From: Anaerolineae bacterium
GTDB taxonomy: Bacteria; Chloroflexota; Anaerolineae; Promineifilales; Promineifilaceae
DNA: 64,000 nt
NCBI GenBank assembly: GCA_030425205.1
Contig: JAUIAP010000031.1
Location: forward strand, 1 to 64,000
Reading direction: 5' to 3'
The notes beneath the pieces are model-generated. The model was not told the DNA's origin. It saw nothing but the letters and a program-made list of their open reading frames with translations, and searched no databases. Shown in pieces: positions 41,313 through 51,200 of the stretch (the stretch's first letter is position 1; each line of letters begins with the position of its first letter). The translations under genes were made by a program, and so were the position numbers.

Positions 41313-43970
41313 ATGCAGTACATTCACATCTCACCCATCGTCCTCAGCTACTTCCCCATTGTTCTTTTAGAGTTGGCTTGTCTCATCTATCTTGGGACAC
41401 GCCGCAACAAAGATGCCGCCATTTGGTGGCTGCTGGGCTGGATGGCTGGCCTGACCGTTGTGATGGGGGGGCTTGTCGTCGCCTATTCGCTTTATCATCC
41501 CAATACGCGCTTTATCTTCTGGCTGGCTGGAACCTATGGCAAGATGTTTTCCGTCCTCTGCTTTGTACAGTTTGCCTACAACTTCCCCAGTTTTGAACGA
41601 CCACACGAAGCGCGTCTCGCCTTTTGGTTAGGCGTGATCATCATTGGGGTTGAGATGGTTCTCTCGGTCGGCGAACAAATTCAGGTTAATCAGTCTAGCG
41701 TGAGCGGGTTTACGGTCTACAGCTTTCCCCAATTTCTGCATCAAACGGTTTTTGACCTGCATGGGGGGTGGTTCAACGCCGTTATCTTTTTTAACTTGTC
41801 GATTGTGGTGGGGTATGCGTGGTCAATTGGGCTATGGGTGCGGCAAATTTTGCGGGGTGGGTGGCGCAATTTCGGCCGAAATATCCTCTCCCCCACCAGC
41901 ACCAGCATCCGCATTTCACGCAACTATGTGTTGGTTGCCATCCTTGCCATCTGCATTATCGGCACCGCCTTCAACGAAAATATCGTGCGCGTGACCCCCA
42001 GCCACTTCTTCACGATTCTCTACATCAGCACACTCTTTTTGTTCATTCTGCTCTACCTCAACGATGCACCGCAGCCGACGAGCTTTATGGTGAAGCTAGG
42101 CAGCGGCACGCTCACCATCGTCCTGATCTTGCTGATCGTGGTCAACAGCAACGCACTCGCTAATGTGGAGGCCAACGCCGATGAGCTGCGCCGCCGTGAT
42201 ACGCTGCAAACGATTCTCAATCTAAGCACGGCAACCGACCCGCCGCAGTCAGTTGATTACGTCGCGCTGCGCCCAGCGGCAGGCGGCATCTTTTCTGATA
42301 GCTACACGATGCTGTTTAGTCGTGGGGCGATTTCGGCCGAAACGCTGCAAGCCGAAGACGCGCTGTTACGCACGGGGATTACCGCAGGTCACTTTCCGAT
42401 GGAGGCGGCCACAGTCGCCCAGATGGGCTGGTTGGGCTGGTCAAATGTGCGTGCTCCTGAAATGATTGCCACAGTCACCATGCCAACTGACCAACCGAGT
42501 TATCGCGGTGCGCTGGGTGATACATCTGACCACTACATTCGCTATGCTGTGATAGATAATGCGATGCTTTATGAGGTTGGTTTTTCCTATGCCCAGTTCC
42601 GAGCCTTTCTCCATCAACAGGCAATGGCACAAATTTGGCTCACGCTGATCGTTTCGATCCTCTCGCTTTTTCTCGTCACTGTCTTCTACTATTACAGTCT
42701 GCAACGACCCTTGAAGGCCATTTTGCTGGGGATCAATGCGGTGGAGGCAGGCGATCTCGATGTTTCTGTTCCCGTCACGACATGGGATGAGGCGCGACCG
42801 TTGACGCTCTCATTCAACAAAATGGTGCGCTCATTGCGCGACGAAAATCGGGAACGTCTGCGTGCCGAAGCGCAATACCAATCGCTGAACGAATCTCTGG
42901 TAGAGCGTATCAGCCAGCGCACCCATGAACTGAACGTCCTATACAACGTCTCGGCGGTCGGGAGTCATGCCGTCAGCATTCAAAATTTACTTGCCGATTC
43001 GTTGGATGAGATCGACAAGGTTACATCGGCGACAGTCAGCGCAATCTACTTGCAGGAGGATGCTGGCTTAACACGTGCGGTCGGCACATCGGCACAACTT
43101 GACGAGTTGGCGCAGACGCTTGACCTGACCGCATGGATAGATCAACCGCGTGAACCGCGTCTCATCACTCAACAAGAATTAGTTGTTTCCAACGTGCTGT
43201 TCATTTTGCTGCTGTCGGAACAAACGCCGCAAGGTCTATTGGCATTTGCCCGTGAAAGCGCGTTTACACTCGACGAGATTGCGCTCTTGATGCTCGTCGG
43301 CGAACAGCTAGCGCGGGCATTGGAGACACACCAACTGCGCGAGGTGGCGGAAGAGGCGTCGCTTATCCGCGAGCGTGAGGAGATCGCCCAGCGGCTGCAT
43401 GATACGGCGACACAATCGCTCTACGGTCTCAATATGTTGACGGAGGCGGGGCAAGCGCAGTTAGAAATGGGGTCGCATGAACGAGTTGAACGGACGTTTG
43501 ACCGCATCGGCCGAATTACTCAACAAGCCATCAAAGAGATGCGCCTCTTTATCTTCCAACTGCGGCCACCAGAGCTTGAGGAGGAAGGATTAGCAGCAGC
43601 ATTACAGCAGCGGCTCGACGCGGTGGAAGGTCGCTTTGATGTAGCGACACGTCTGCACGATCAAACGACAGAACGCCTGCCACTATCCATAGAAAACGCC
43701 TTTTACTGGATTGCCCAAGAAGCATTGAACAACGTGTTACGCCATGCGAAGGCGACCCAACTCTCTGTGGTTATCTGCTTAAACGATACAATGGCGACGC
43801 TGAGCATTCAGGATGATGGGTGCGGGTTTGCGCTCAACGGCGCGTTGCCAGCGGGAATGGGGTTGCAGGGAATTGAGCGCAGATCGGCCGAAATCGGCGG
43901 CTCTTGCACATGGCAATCGGCGGTCGGACAGGGAACGATATTAACCGCGACCGTTCCATTGGAGAATTAA
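41313..43970 (+). CDS. NarL-type sensor histidine kinase (7TM-like, HAMP, GAF, HisKA_3)
   Basis: This protein has about 885 residues. The chosen ATG at 41313 follows a TATACT at 41296-41301; an in-frame GTG at 41292 is possible. The N-terminal 290 residues hold at least seven membrane helices, then an extracytoplasmic loop of about 140 residues, another helix (WLTLIVSILSLFLVTVFYYY), a HAMP domain and a coiled coil. A GAF-like domain follows. The HisKA_3 box REREEIAQRLHD has the phospho-acceptor His at about residue 696. The ATPase has EALNNVLRHA and DDGCGF. It phosphorylates the regulator two bases downstream. The signal is unknown. Expression may involve the palindrome at 41240. Confidence 0.9.
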   Translation: MQYIHISPIVLSYFPIVLLELACLIYLGTRRNKDAAIWWLLGWMAGLTVVMGGLVVAYSLYHPNTRFIFWLAGTYGKMFSVLCFVQFAYNFPSFERPHEARLAFWLGVIIIGVEMVLSVGEQIQVNQSSVSGFTVYSFPQFLHQTVFDLHGGWFNAVIFFNLSIVVGYAWSIGLWVRQILRGGWRNFGRNILSPTSTSIRISRNYVLVAILAICIIGTAFNENIVRVTPSHFFTILYISTLFLFILLYLNDAPQPTSFMVKLGSGTLTIVLILLIVVNSNALANVEANADELRRRDTLQTILNLSTATDPPQSVDYVALRPAAGGIFSDSYTMLFSRGAISAETLQAEDALLRTGITAGHFPMEAATVAQMGWLGWSNVRAPEMIATVTMPTDQPSYRGALGDTSDHYIRYAVIDNAMLYEVGFSYAQFRAFLHQQAMAQIWLTLIVSILSLFLVTVFYYYSLQRPLKAILLGINAVEAGDLDVSVPVTTWDEARPLTLSFNKMVRSLRDENRERLRAEAQYQSLNESLVERISQRTHELNVLYNVSAVGSHAVSIQNLLADSLDEIDKVTSATVSAIYLQEDAGLTRAVGTSAQLDELAQTLDLTAWIDQPREPRLITQQELVVSNVLFILLLSEQTPQGLLAFARESAFTLDEIALLMLVGEQLARALETHQLREVAEEASLIREREEIAQRLHDTATQSLYGLNMLTEAGQAQLEMGSHERVERTFDRIGRITQQAIKEMRLFIFQLRPPELEEEGLAAALQQRLDAVEGRFDVATRLHDQTTERLPLSIENAFYWIAQEALNNVLRHAKATQLSVVICLNDTMATLSIQDDGCGFALNGALPAGMGLQGIERRSAEIGGSCTWQSAVGQGTILTATVPLEN

Positions 43971-43972
43971 TC

Positions 43973-44623
43973 ATGCAAGAAACAATCCGCGTTTTACTCG
44001 CCGATGACCACGCCGTCGTGCGTGAAGGGCTTGAGGCGATTTTAGAGACACAGCCCGACATTGAGGTGATTGGGACGGCCAAGAATGGGCGTGAGGCGAT
44101 TGCGTTGGCGCGGGAGCTAGAGCCAGATGTCCTGCTAACCGACATCGAAATGCCGTTTGTTGATGGCGTTGCCGTCGTCGCTGCCCTGCACGAAAGCCAC
44201 CCACACATCCACACGCTCATCCTGACCAGCTTTAGCGATGATCGGCGCGTCTTTGCCGCGATCAAGGCGGGCGCATTGGGCTATCTGCTCAAAGACACAC
44301 CCCGCCAACAGCTACTAAAATCACTACGCGAAGTGGCGCAAGGGCAAGCGTCGCTGCATCCCGCGATTGCGATGAAGGTGCTGCGGGAGATGAATGCGGG
44401 ATCGGCCGAAACAGACCCCGCCACTACCCTCACCGACCGTGAACTAGAGACGTTGCGCTATCTCGCACAGGGGCTGACCAATCAAGAAATTTCAACGGCA
44501 ATGACCGTCCATGTACGAACCATCGCCAAATATGTCGGCAGCATTCTGACCAAACTGCACCTCGCCAACCGCACGCAGGCGGCACTTTACGCCTTGCGAA
44601 ACGGTATTTCTGAGCTTGGATAA
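43973..44623 (+). CDS. NarL/LuxR-family response regulator
   Basis: This 216-residue protein starts at the ATG at 43973, two bases after the kinase stop, with GGAG in the end of the kinase gene. A longer frame from 43904 lies wholly within that gene. The receiver has Asp11-Asp12, phospho-acceptor Asp57 (LLTDIEMP), the Thr/Ser switch (LILTSFS) and the conserved Lys in YLLKDTP. The C-terminal LuxR-type HTH reads LTDRELETLRYLAQGLTNQEIS, ending with 'TKLHLANRTQAALYALRNG'. It binds DNA as a dimer when phosphorylated. The two long palindromes at 37106 and 41240 are natural candidate targets. Confidence 0.92.
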   Translation: MQETIRVLLADDHAVVREGLEAILETQPDIEVIGTAKNGREAIALARELEPDVLLTDIEMPFVDGVAVVAALHESHPHIHTLILTSFSDDRRVFAAIKAGALGYLLKDTPRQQLLKSLREVAQGQASLHPAIAMKVLREMNAGSAETDPATTLTDRELETLRYLAQGLTNQEISTAMTVHVRTIAKYVGSILTKLHLANRTQAALYALRNGISELG

Positions 44624-44644
44624 GTACCATCTATTTGATCGGCG

Positions 44645-44989
44645 TCATCCCAAATACAACTCAGCACGCAAGGGCGGCTTTTGCCAAAACCATGCGATCC
44701 ATTGTGCGTATGAAACGCCCTTCTGCTTGGCATCGTGCCAAATCCCGTTGGGCAGGTCATGTTGTTCATCGCGGAACCAGCCTCGCCGTGAAACAAACTG
44801 TATTTCACCTTCCCACAGCACGTCATCCCCGTCAAAGATACGTAGAAAATGACCGTTCTTCAACCAGATTGGCAGCGTGCCAGCCTCACGCAGCGCGGGA
44901 TCGTCTGGATAAAAGGCATACTCAATCCGCCCTTCCATCCCCTGTTCCCAGTACGCCTCCAACTGTCCCGTTAATCGCTTTTGTGTCAT
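44645..44989 (-). CDS. Conserved hypothetical protein in WYL-regulator operon
   Basis: This 114-residue protein is rich in Trp and acidic residues (GHFLRIFDGDDVLWEGEIQFV, then YAQWIAWFWQKPPLRAELYL). Its ATG overlaps the stop of the WYL regulator (ATGA), so it is translated with it. There is no signal peptide or membrane helix. The fold looks like a small all-beta domain with a C-terminal helix. I do not recognise the family. Position suggests either a co-regulated effector or a partner of the regulator. Confidence 0.7.
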   Translation of the reverse strand: MTQKRLTGQLEAYWEQGMEGRIEYAFYPDDPALREAGTLPIWLKNGHFLRIFDGDDVLWEGEIQFVSRRGWFRDEQHDLPNGIWHDAKQKGVSYAQWIAWFWQKPPLRAELYLG

Positions 44990-45945
44990 GTGATGACCTC
45001 TCTATGTACGCGCATCGCATCGGCCGATTCAAGCACCGCATGGCGCAACGCTGCTGGTTGGATAATGCGTGCATCCTCCCCTAACCCGAACAGCAACATC
45101 TTCGCCAAATCAACTGTTTCGAGCTGAAGTTGTACGGTAAGCCAATCGTCTGCTTGTGCGATTACGTCTGAACGACCGGGAACGATCTGCTGAATAAATG
45201 GCAAGCGCGCCGTACGCACCCGCAGCGTGCAGATAAAGGCCGCGGAGATCTCATCCCGAAAGGTTGTCATATGTGTGCGCCAGTAGGTAGGCAGGTCAAA
45301 ATCAGCCTCACGCACAAAGTGCTGTTCAAGCACCTCGACACGCCGCAACCGCTGCACGCGATAGGTGCGTCGCGCTCCAGCATGTACCGCGACCAAATAC
45401 CACACACTCGACTTTGCCACCAAGCTGTATGGCTCCAAAACGCGCCGGACCATCTGCCCATCATACCGTTCGTAATCGACGTCGATCAGATAATCTTCGT
45501 AAACGGCGCGTTGCAGCGCATCCCACCATGCGGACGCATCTTGCTCATGCCACCACCATGTCGGGTCGATCAAAATGCGTTGCCGCATCGCATCAACGGC
45601 GGTGAGATGGCGTTCTGGCAGAATGGCGCGCAGCTTCGCCAGCGAGCTGGCCCCTGCATCCCCTAACCCCAACTCAGTGAGGATGGGCTGCACGTCATTG
45701 AGAAAGAGCGTGCGGATTTCTGCCTCCTTCATGCCAGCCAGCGTGCTGTGATACTGCTCGTCCAACGCAATGCCGCCGCCGTGACCGCCGCTGGCATAGA
45801 TGGGAACGCCCGCCGTGGATAGCGCATTGATGTCACGCAAGATGGTGCGCCGCGACACTTCAAGTTTTTCTGCCAATGCAGAGGCGGTCATTTTCCCATG
45901 TGTCTGGAGCAGTAACATCATGCCCAGCAAACGATCTGCACGCAT
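44986..45945 (-). CDS. WYL-domain transcriptional regulator (YafY type)
   Basis: This 319-residue protein has AAGGAGA before the ATG. Residues 1-60 form an HTH_11 winged helix (RADRLLGMMLLLQTHGKMTASALAEKLEVSRRTILRDINAL). Residues about 140-220 contain the WYL domain, with SSVWYLVAVHAGARRTYRVQRLRRVEV. A C-terminal WCX-like region follows. WYL domains bind a small ligand, often a nucleic-acid-related one, and change the DNA-binding state. A 19-bp palindrome sits 21 bp upstream in the divergent promoter region shared with the alpha/beta hydrolase, which suggests autoregulation together with control of the hydrolase. Confidence 0.9.
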   Translation of the reverse strand: MRADRLLGMMLLLQTHGKMTASALAEKLEVSRRTILRDINALSTAGVPIYASGGHGGGIALDEQYHSTLAGMKEAEIRTLFLNDVQPILTELGLGDAGASSLAKLRAILPERHLTAVDAMRQRILIDPTWWWHEQDASAWWDALQRAVYEDYLIDVDYERYDGQMVRRVLEPYSLVAKSSVWYLVAVHAGARRTYRVQRLRRVEVLEQHFVREADFDLPTYWRTHMTTFRDEISAAFICTLRVRTARLPFIQQIVPGRSDVIAQADDWLTVQLQLETVDLAKMLLFGLGEDARIIQPAALRHAVLESADAMRVHREVIT

Positions 45946-45965
45946 TTTGACATCTCCTTATCTTG

Positions 45966-45984
45966 GGTGACAGAAGGTGTCACC
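45966..45984. promoter_or_regulatory. Operator palindrome GGTGACAGAAGGTGTCACC
   Basis: Perfect 7-bp arms with a 5-bp centre lie between the divergent WYL regulator (start 45945) and hydrolase (start 46031). A TATCAT (-10-like) follows at 45995-46000 towards the hydrolase. It is the only dyad in this short region, so it is the likely binding site of the WYL protein. Confidence 0.6.
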
Positions 45985-46030
45985 GAACGCTCTGTATCAT
46001 AGCATCAAATATAACCAATAAGGAACAATC

Positions 46031-46858
46031 ATGTCTCAACAATTTCAAATAAACGATGGGTCTCTCTCTTTTGATGTAACAGGTGCGGGGTTACCGCTTG
46101 TCTTTATTCATGCCGGTTTTGTTGACCGCCGCATGTGGGAGACACAAGTTGCGGCTTTCTCCAAACAGTATCAAGTGATTCGCTACGATATGCGCGGTTT
46201 TGGGGAGTCCTCACCTGCAACGGGACCAATAGACCGCCGCGCCGAGTTGCGGCATCTGCTCGACCAGCTCGACTTAGAGCGCGTCATTCTGGTCGGCTGC
46301 TCGATGGGGGGTGAAATTGCGCTCGATGTGGCATTGGAGCAGCCAGATCGTGTCGCCGCGCTCGTGCTGGTCGCCAGTGTGCCGGGTGGATTTGAATTTC
46401 AAGGTGAGCCACCAGCGGATATGCTGCAACTATTTGAGGCATTGCAAGCCAACGATATTGAGCGAGCGGTTGCGCTGCAAAATCAGCTTTGGATCAGCGG
46501 CCCACATCGTCAGCGAGCAGATGTAGACCCATCTATTTGGCAGAAATCGGCCGAAATGGGGCGCATTCCCGTCACTAATCAGACGATGCTAACGGCCGAT
46601 ATGCAGCCGCTCGACCCGCTCGATCCACCCTCCATCACTCGCCTACACACCGTCTCATGCCCCACGCTTGTCATTGCAGGGTCGCTCGACGACGCAGAAC
46701 TGCTGCGCGGCAATGTGCTGCTCGCTGAACAGATTCCCCATGCACAGCGCATCATCATGCAGGGGGTCGCCCATCTCCCCAACATGGAGCAGCCCGATGC
46801 GTTTAATCAGACTGTGCTCGGTTTTCTCGACGATGCAGTGCAAACAATCTCCAAATGA
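46031..46858 (+). CDS. Alpha/beta hydrolase
   Basis: This 275-residue protein has AAGGAA before the ATG. The alpha/beta hydrolase core is complete: the oxyanion strand LPLVFIHAGFVDRRMW, RYDMRGFGES, the nucleophile elbow GCSMGG with Ser91, an acid after 'LVIAGSLDDAE', and catalytic His in 'GVAHLPNMEQP'. The plan is that of 3-oxoadipate enol-lactonase-like and haloperoxidase-like enzymes. The substrate is not predictable. It is divergent from the WYL regulator and probably under its operator. No signal peptide is present. Confidence 0.9.
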   Translation: MSQQFQINDGSLSFDVTGAGLPLVFIHAGFVDRRMWETQVAAFSKQYQVIRYDMRGFGESSPATGPIDRRAELRHLLDQLDLERVILVGCSMGGEIALDVALEQPDRVAALVLVASVPGGFEFQGEPPADMLQLFEALQANDIERAVALQNQLWISGPHRQRADVDPSIWQKSAEMGRIPVTNQTMLTADMQPLDPLDPPSITRLHTVSCPTLVIAGSLDDAELLRGNVLLAEQIPHAQRIIMQGVAHLPNMEQPDAFNQTVLGFLDDAVQTISK

Positions 46859-46914
46859 TGGCAACTGGTGTTATATTTAGCGGCACAAATCGACCTTACA
46901 TGGAGCATTCAACT

Positions 46915-47718
46915 ATGACCCATTTCATCTGCCAAACGTGCGGCACACAGTTTGCCGCGACCGCTACACCCCCTGACCACTGTCCCATCTGCACCGATGA
47001 GCGACAATATGTTGGACACGACGGCCAACAGTGGACAACGCTAGCTGATCTGCAAATTACCCATCACAACATCATTAAGACGGTGGAGCCAAATCTGACG
47101 GGCATCGGCTCCCATCCCAGCTTTGCGATTGGACAGCGTGCGCTGCTGCTACAAACACCAAACGGTAATGTGCTGTGGGACTGCATCAGCCTGCTCGACG
47201 ATCCAACAATCGCTGTTGTCAATGCGCTAGGTGGTATTGACGCAATCGCCATTTCACATCCCCATTACTACAGTTCGATGATTGAGTGGAGCCGTGCGTT
47301 TGATGCGCCGATCTATCTCCATGCGGCCGACCGTGAGTGGGTGATGCGCCCTGACCCTGCCATCCATTTTTGGGAAGGCGCAACGCATTCGCTCATTGAT
47401 GGCGTAACGCTGATTCGCTGTGGTGGACACTTTGCAGGTGGTACTGTTCTTCATTGGGCAGCTGGGGCGGATGGCAATGGCGCAATGCTCAGTGGAGATA
47501 TTTTGCAGGTCGTATCAGATCGTCGCTTTGTCAGCTTCATGTACAGCTATCCTAACCTGATCCCCCTGCCCGCTCGTGCTGTTGAACAAATTGTCGCGGC
47601 GGTTGAGCCGTTTGCATTTGACCGTATCTATGGGGCGTGGTGGGGGCGGATTGTTGCAGACGATGGAAAGGCAAGTGTGCAGCGTTCGGCCGATCGGTAT
47701 ATCGCAGCATTGACGTAA
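46915..47718 (+). CDS. Metallo-beta-lactamase-fold protein with N-terminal rubredoxin-like zinc ribbon
   Basis: This protein has about 267 residues from the ATG at 46915 (GGAG nine bases before). The frame is open from 46855, but the extra 20 residues are unsupported. Residues 1-30 hold Cys-x-x-Cys and Cys-Pro-Ile-Cys, a rubredoxin-like knuckle. The rest follows the MBL fold: SHPSFAIGQRALLLQTPNGNVLWDC, then 'AISHPHYYSSM' in place of the usual His-x-His-x-Asp-His, then GGHFAGGTVLHW and GAMLSGDIL. Because the Asp-His of the zinc motif are missing, one metal site is altered or lost. It follows the hydrolase in the same direction after 56 bp. Role unknown. Confidence 0.8.
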   Translation: MTHFICQTCGTQFAATATPPDHCPICTDERQYVGHDGQQWTTLADLQITHHNIIKTVEPNLTGIGSHPSFAIGQRALLLQTPNGNVLWDCISLLDDPTIAVVNALGGIDAIAISHPHYYSSMIEWSRAFDAPIYLHAADREWVMRPDPAIHFWEGATHSLIDGVTLIRCGGHFAGGTVLHWAAGADGNGAMLSGDILQVVSDRRFVSFMYSYPNLIPLPARAVEQIVAAVEPFAFDRIYGAWWGRIVADDGKASVQRSADRYIAALT

Positions 47719-47748
47719 ATCATTTTCGGCCGAATTATCAATGCTCGA

Positions 47749-47768
47749 TTTAGCACTTTTGTGCTAAA
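47749..47768. promoter_or_regulatory. 20-bp operator-like palindrome overlapping a -10 box
   Basis: TTTAGCACTTTTGTGCTAAA has perfect 8-bp arms and a T4 centre. It overlaps TGCTAAAAT (extended -10-like, TAAAAT at 47765-47770) and lies 36 bp before the ATG of the small gene that leads the DUF4132-type operon. The half-site TTAGCAC resembles that of CIRCE, but the spacing does not fit CIRCE. Confidence 0.5.
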
Positions 47769-47803
47769 ATTACTGCGTTAAAACAATGCGGAGGAATCTC
47801 TCA

Positions 47804-48211
47804 ATGTTGACGATTGAAGCGAAACAATTCGGCCGATCTAATCCCAATCTCTATCGTTCCACTCTCCCCATCCCAACAAAACAGACGACCCTGCGTGACT
47901 TACTCACCGAGATCGTCAGCGCAGAAGTTGCCGCCTTTCATGACCGTCAGCGCGACCGCGCACTCTTCCGCGTGTTGACCGAGCAACAGATCAACGACGG
48001 CGCAACCAGTGGCAAAATCGACCCCGCTGACCATGCTGCCCAAACAGTCAACCTAGCTACCGCGATTGACACAGCCATAAAAGCGTTTGAGGACGGCTTG
48101 TTTTTCACCTTTGTCGATCAGGCCCAAATCGAATCACTTGACACACGGCTATCGCTCCACGAGGATAGTCACATCACATTTCTGCGTCTCGTCGCACTGG
48201 TCGGAGGGTAA
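47804..48211 (+). CDS. Small partner protein of the DUF5724/DUF4132-type giant
   Basis: This 135-residue protein starts at the ATG at 47804 with GGAGGA eight bases before. An in-frame ATG at 47786 precedes that ribosome site, so I reject it. The sequence opens 'LTIEAKQFGRSNPNLY', has an amphipathic helical centre (LRDLLTEIVSAEVAAFHDRQRDRALFRVLTE) and ends 'HITFLRLVALVGG', a strand with a di-glycine tail. Its stop is directly followed by the GTG of the large gene, so they form one unit. I recall similar short proteins next to DUF4132 genes, but no function is known. The Leu-x-x-Leu-Val-Gly-Gly tail resembles that of ubiquitin-like proteins, which I note only as speculation. Confidence 0.7.
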   Translation: MLTIEAKQFGRSNPNLYRSTLPIPTKQTTLRDLLTEIVSAEVAAFHDRQRDRALFRVLTEQQINDGATSGKIDPADHAAQTVNLATAIDTAIKAFEDGLFFTFVDQAQIESLDTRLSLHEDSHITFLRLVALVGG

Positions 48212-51200
48212 GTGAACGGTGAGGCTACATTGGGATTGTATGATCCGAGGCAGCGGACATCCGTCGTTCCACCACGTGCTCTACGCTTGCCAGCGCAAGG
48301 TTCATCTAGCGCAACCCTAATACGATCTCTCAACAATCTCATCGAACAACACAGCGAAACCCCGATCCGCTTTCAAAATTGGCGCGGTGAAACGATTGAG
48401 AAGCGGTTGACTGAACAAATTGGTCACGCTGGGAATTTTCCACGTGTAGATTACCACAGGGAACGTGCCGCAAATGTAGCAAACTTCCCGTTGGCGGAGG
48501 TGTGGTTGGAATGGTGGGCGGGACAATCGGCCGATCTGCGCGAACCCAACGACTTTGGCCTCTATCGCCTGACTGCGCTTCTATTTGCAACCGATCACTT
48601 TTCGCATCGTAGTCAAGTTCCAAGCTGGATTAGGGAGATCATCCGCCTAACGGTTGGAGAGACAGATGGCACGATGCAACAGTCGACACATCGGCGAGTT
48701 GCCATCCGCGTCGTCGAATGGCTCTGCTATCTCGTTGATCCCCATCCCATCCTAGACACACTGCTCGATCTCGCTGAACAAGCCAATCAGTTGGCACAAA
48801 TTCCGCCACTTGACGAGCGCGGAGAATCTTTATTTTCGGTCAACAAACATTGGCAATTTTGGCTTAGACTGTTGGCGCGGCATCGCCAACAGCAACCCAA
48901 CCGTTGGCAAGATCGCCACCACATTCGCTATTGGCAACTGTTGCACTGGCTCGACCAGCCCGAACCGCACTACCATCGCTGCTGGCCTGATTTTGAGACG
49001 TTGATACAGGCGCTTGTGCGTGGTGCAGCGAACGAACATGATCTGTATGACCAGTTAATCGGCCGATGCACCTGCCAAATTTGCCAAACAGACGAAAATG
49101 CGCACCGTTTTCTACGTGATCTCGACAATGCCAGCCAGCGACATCCCAACACGAAAAAGTTTCCCCTGAGCGATCACCTTTATGTGCAGACCGCAGTAGA
49201 AAACATACGTCGGCGCGTGGTTGAACTCGAACGACAGCGTGATGAGATAGCAACGGCGGCCTCGTCCATCTTGCATCGCCTCAGCGACACAGGTGGGATT
49301 GAGACAATGCTGCCAATCGTCGCGGCATTGGGCAACAAGACGTTAGTGCATGGCTGGACGGCTGAACGCGAATCACGCGCCGCCACGTTCGCGCACCTCA
49401 TACGCGCCAGCTCCCCTCGTCCGAATGACACAATTCCCGCATTCATCACCGCTGTACAGGAGTACGACATTCAACCCAAACAACTACTCCGTATCGCGCT
49501 ATTTGCACCACAATGGGCGCGGCATATCGAGGCAGTGATCGGCTGGCCGAAATTGGCGGAGGCAGTTTGGTGGCTACACGCCCATCTCGCAAGCGGTGGC
49601 TGGCAGGGGGAGGAGATCAGTGACGTACAGGTCGCGGAAATTAGAAAGCGCACTGTCTTGACTGACAAGGAGCGATTGGCGGGAGCGGTCGATGTTGCAT
49701 GGTTTTGGCGCGTTTACCACGTCCTCGGCGCCGAACGCTGGGCGCAAATCAACAAATTGGCTAAATATACTGCTACCAGCGGCGGACACAAGCGGGCGCA
49801 ACTGTTCGCGGATGCCCTGCTGGGTAAGTTGGATGAGATCGCCCTGCTCGACCGAGTAATCAAAAAGCGGTATCAAGATGGCGTGCGGGCAATTGGGTTG
49901 TTGCCATTGCCAGATGCAGAACGGGATGAAGTCCTCCTACGCCGTTATCTCGCGTTGCAAAACTTTCTCAAAAGCGACCGAAAGATCGGTTCACAACGTC
50001 GCGCCAATGAAAAACAGGCGGTCGAGATTGGGTTGGCAAATCTGGCACGCACAGCTGGCTATCTCGATCCACAGCGGCTGCAATGGGCGATGGAGCAGCA
50101 CGCCGTCGCCGATCTGGCACAAGGTGCAGTCGCAGTCACTATTGAGGAGACGACCGTCACGCTCTCCATCGACTTTCTCGGTGAGCCACAGCTTGCGGTC
50201 AACAAAAACGGGCGCACGCTCAAAAACATCCCCGCCAAGCTAAAAAAGCAGCCAGCCGTGATGCAGTTGATTGAACGGCGCAAGACGTTGCGTCAGCAAG
50301 TGCGTCGAATGCGGCAGACGTTGGAGGCGATGATGGTGCGCGGTGAGATGGTGCGTGGTGCGGAGTTGCAACCGCTTTTTGGACATCCCTTATTGCAACC
50401 GCTGTTGGAGGATCTGCTCTTTGTCAGTGATGATGGGGTTGGTTATGTTGAAGGGACACAATTGGTTGATTATGCGGGTGAATGGGTTGCGTTTTCGGCC
50501 GAAACATCTCTACGCATCGCCCATCCCCATGACCTTTATCTGCGTGGTGACTGGCACTTGTGGCAACGCGACTGCTTCCGTCGGGAACGGATCCAGCCAT
50601 TCAAACAGATTTTCCGCGAACTGTACGTCGTTACGCCAGCCGAACTTACGGCGGGAACACATTCCGCCCGTTATGCTGGGCAACTGGTTTATGCGGGGCA
50701 GGCAAGCGCATTGTTAGGGAGCAAAGGCTGGGTCGTGACTTTCAATGAGCCAGCACGCCGCAGCTTCCCAGAGAAAGATTTGACAGTGTGGCTCAACACG
50801 TCCAGCGGGTACTATTTTGACAGTAGCGGCACGTTGACGCTCGACACCCTGCATTTTACACGACAGTCCGATCATGCCTCTGTCCCACTAGCAGATGTCC
50901 CTGCCCGTATTTTTAGTACTGTAATGCGTGATCTCGATCTTGTCGTCAGTGTCGCACATGCTGGCGGGGTTGATCCGGAGGCAACTGTATCGACTGTCGA
51001 GCTGCGTGGGCAGATGGTGATGGAATCGGCCGAACTGCTCAAACTCACCAACGTGCATGTGGATGGCAACCGTGTTTGGATCGACGGCTCACGGAATCGT
51101 TACACCGTACATCTTGGCAGTGGTGTGATCCACCAGCAACCAGGCGGCTATCTGTGTATCGTGCCTGTCAGCCGACAGCGTCGCGGGCGGATCTTCCTCC

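Noticed and set aside
47749-47768. CIRCE (HrcA) element upstream of the small DUF4132 partner
   Set aside because: The half-site TTAGCAC fits, but CIRCE needs nine-base arms and a nine-base spacer, and no chaperone gene follows.
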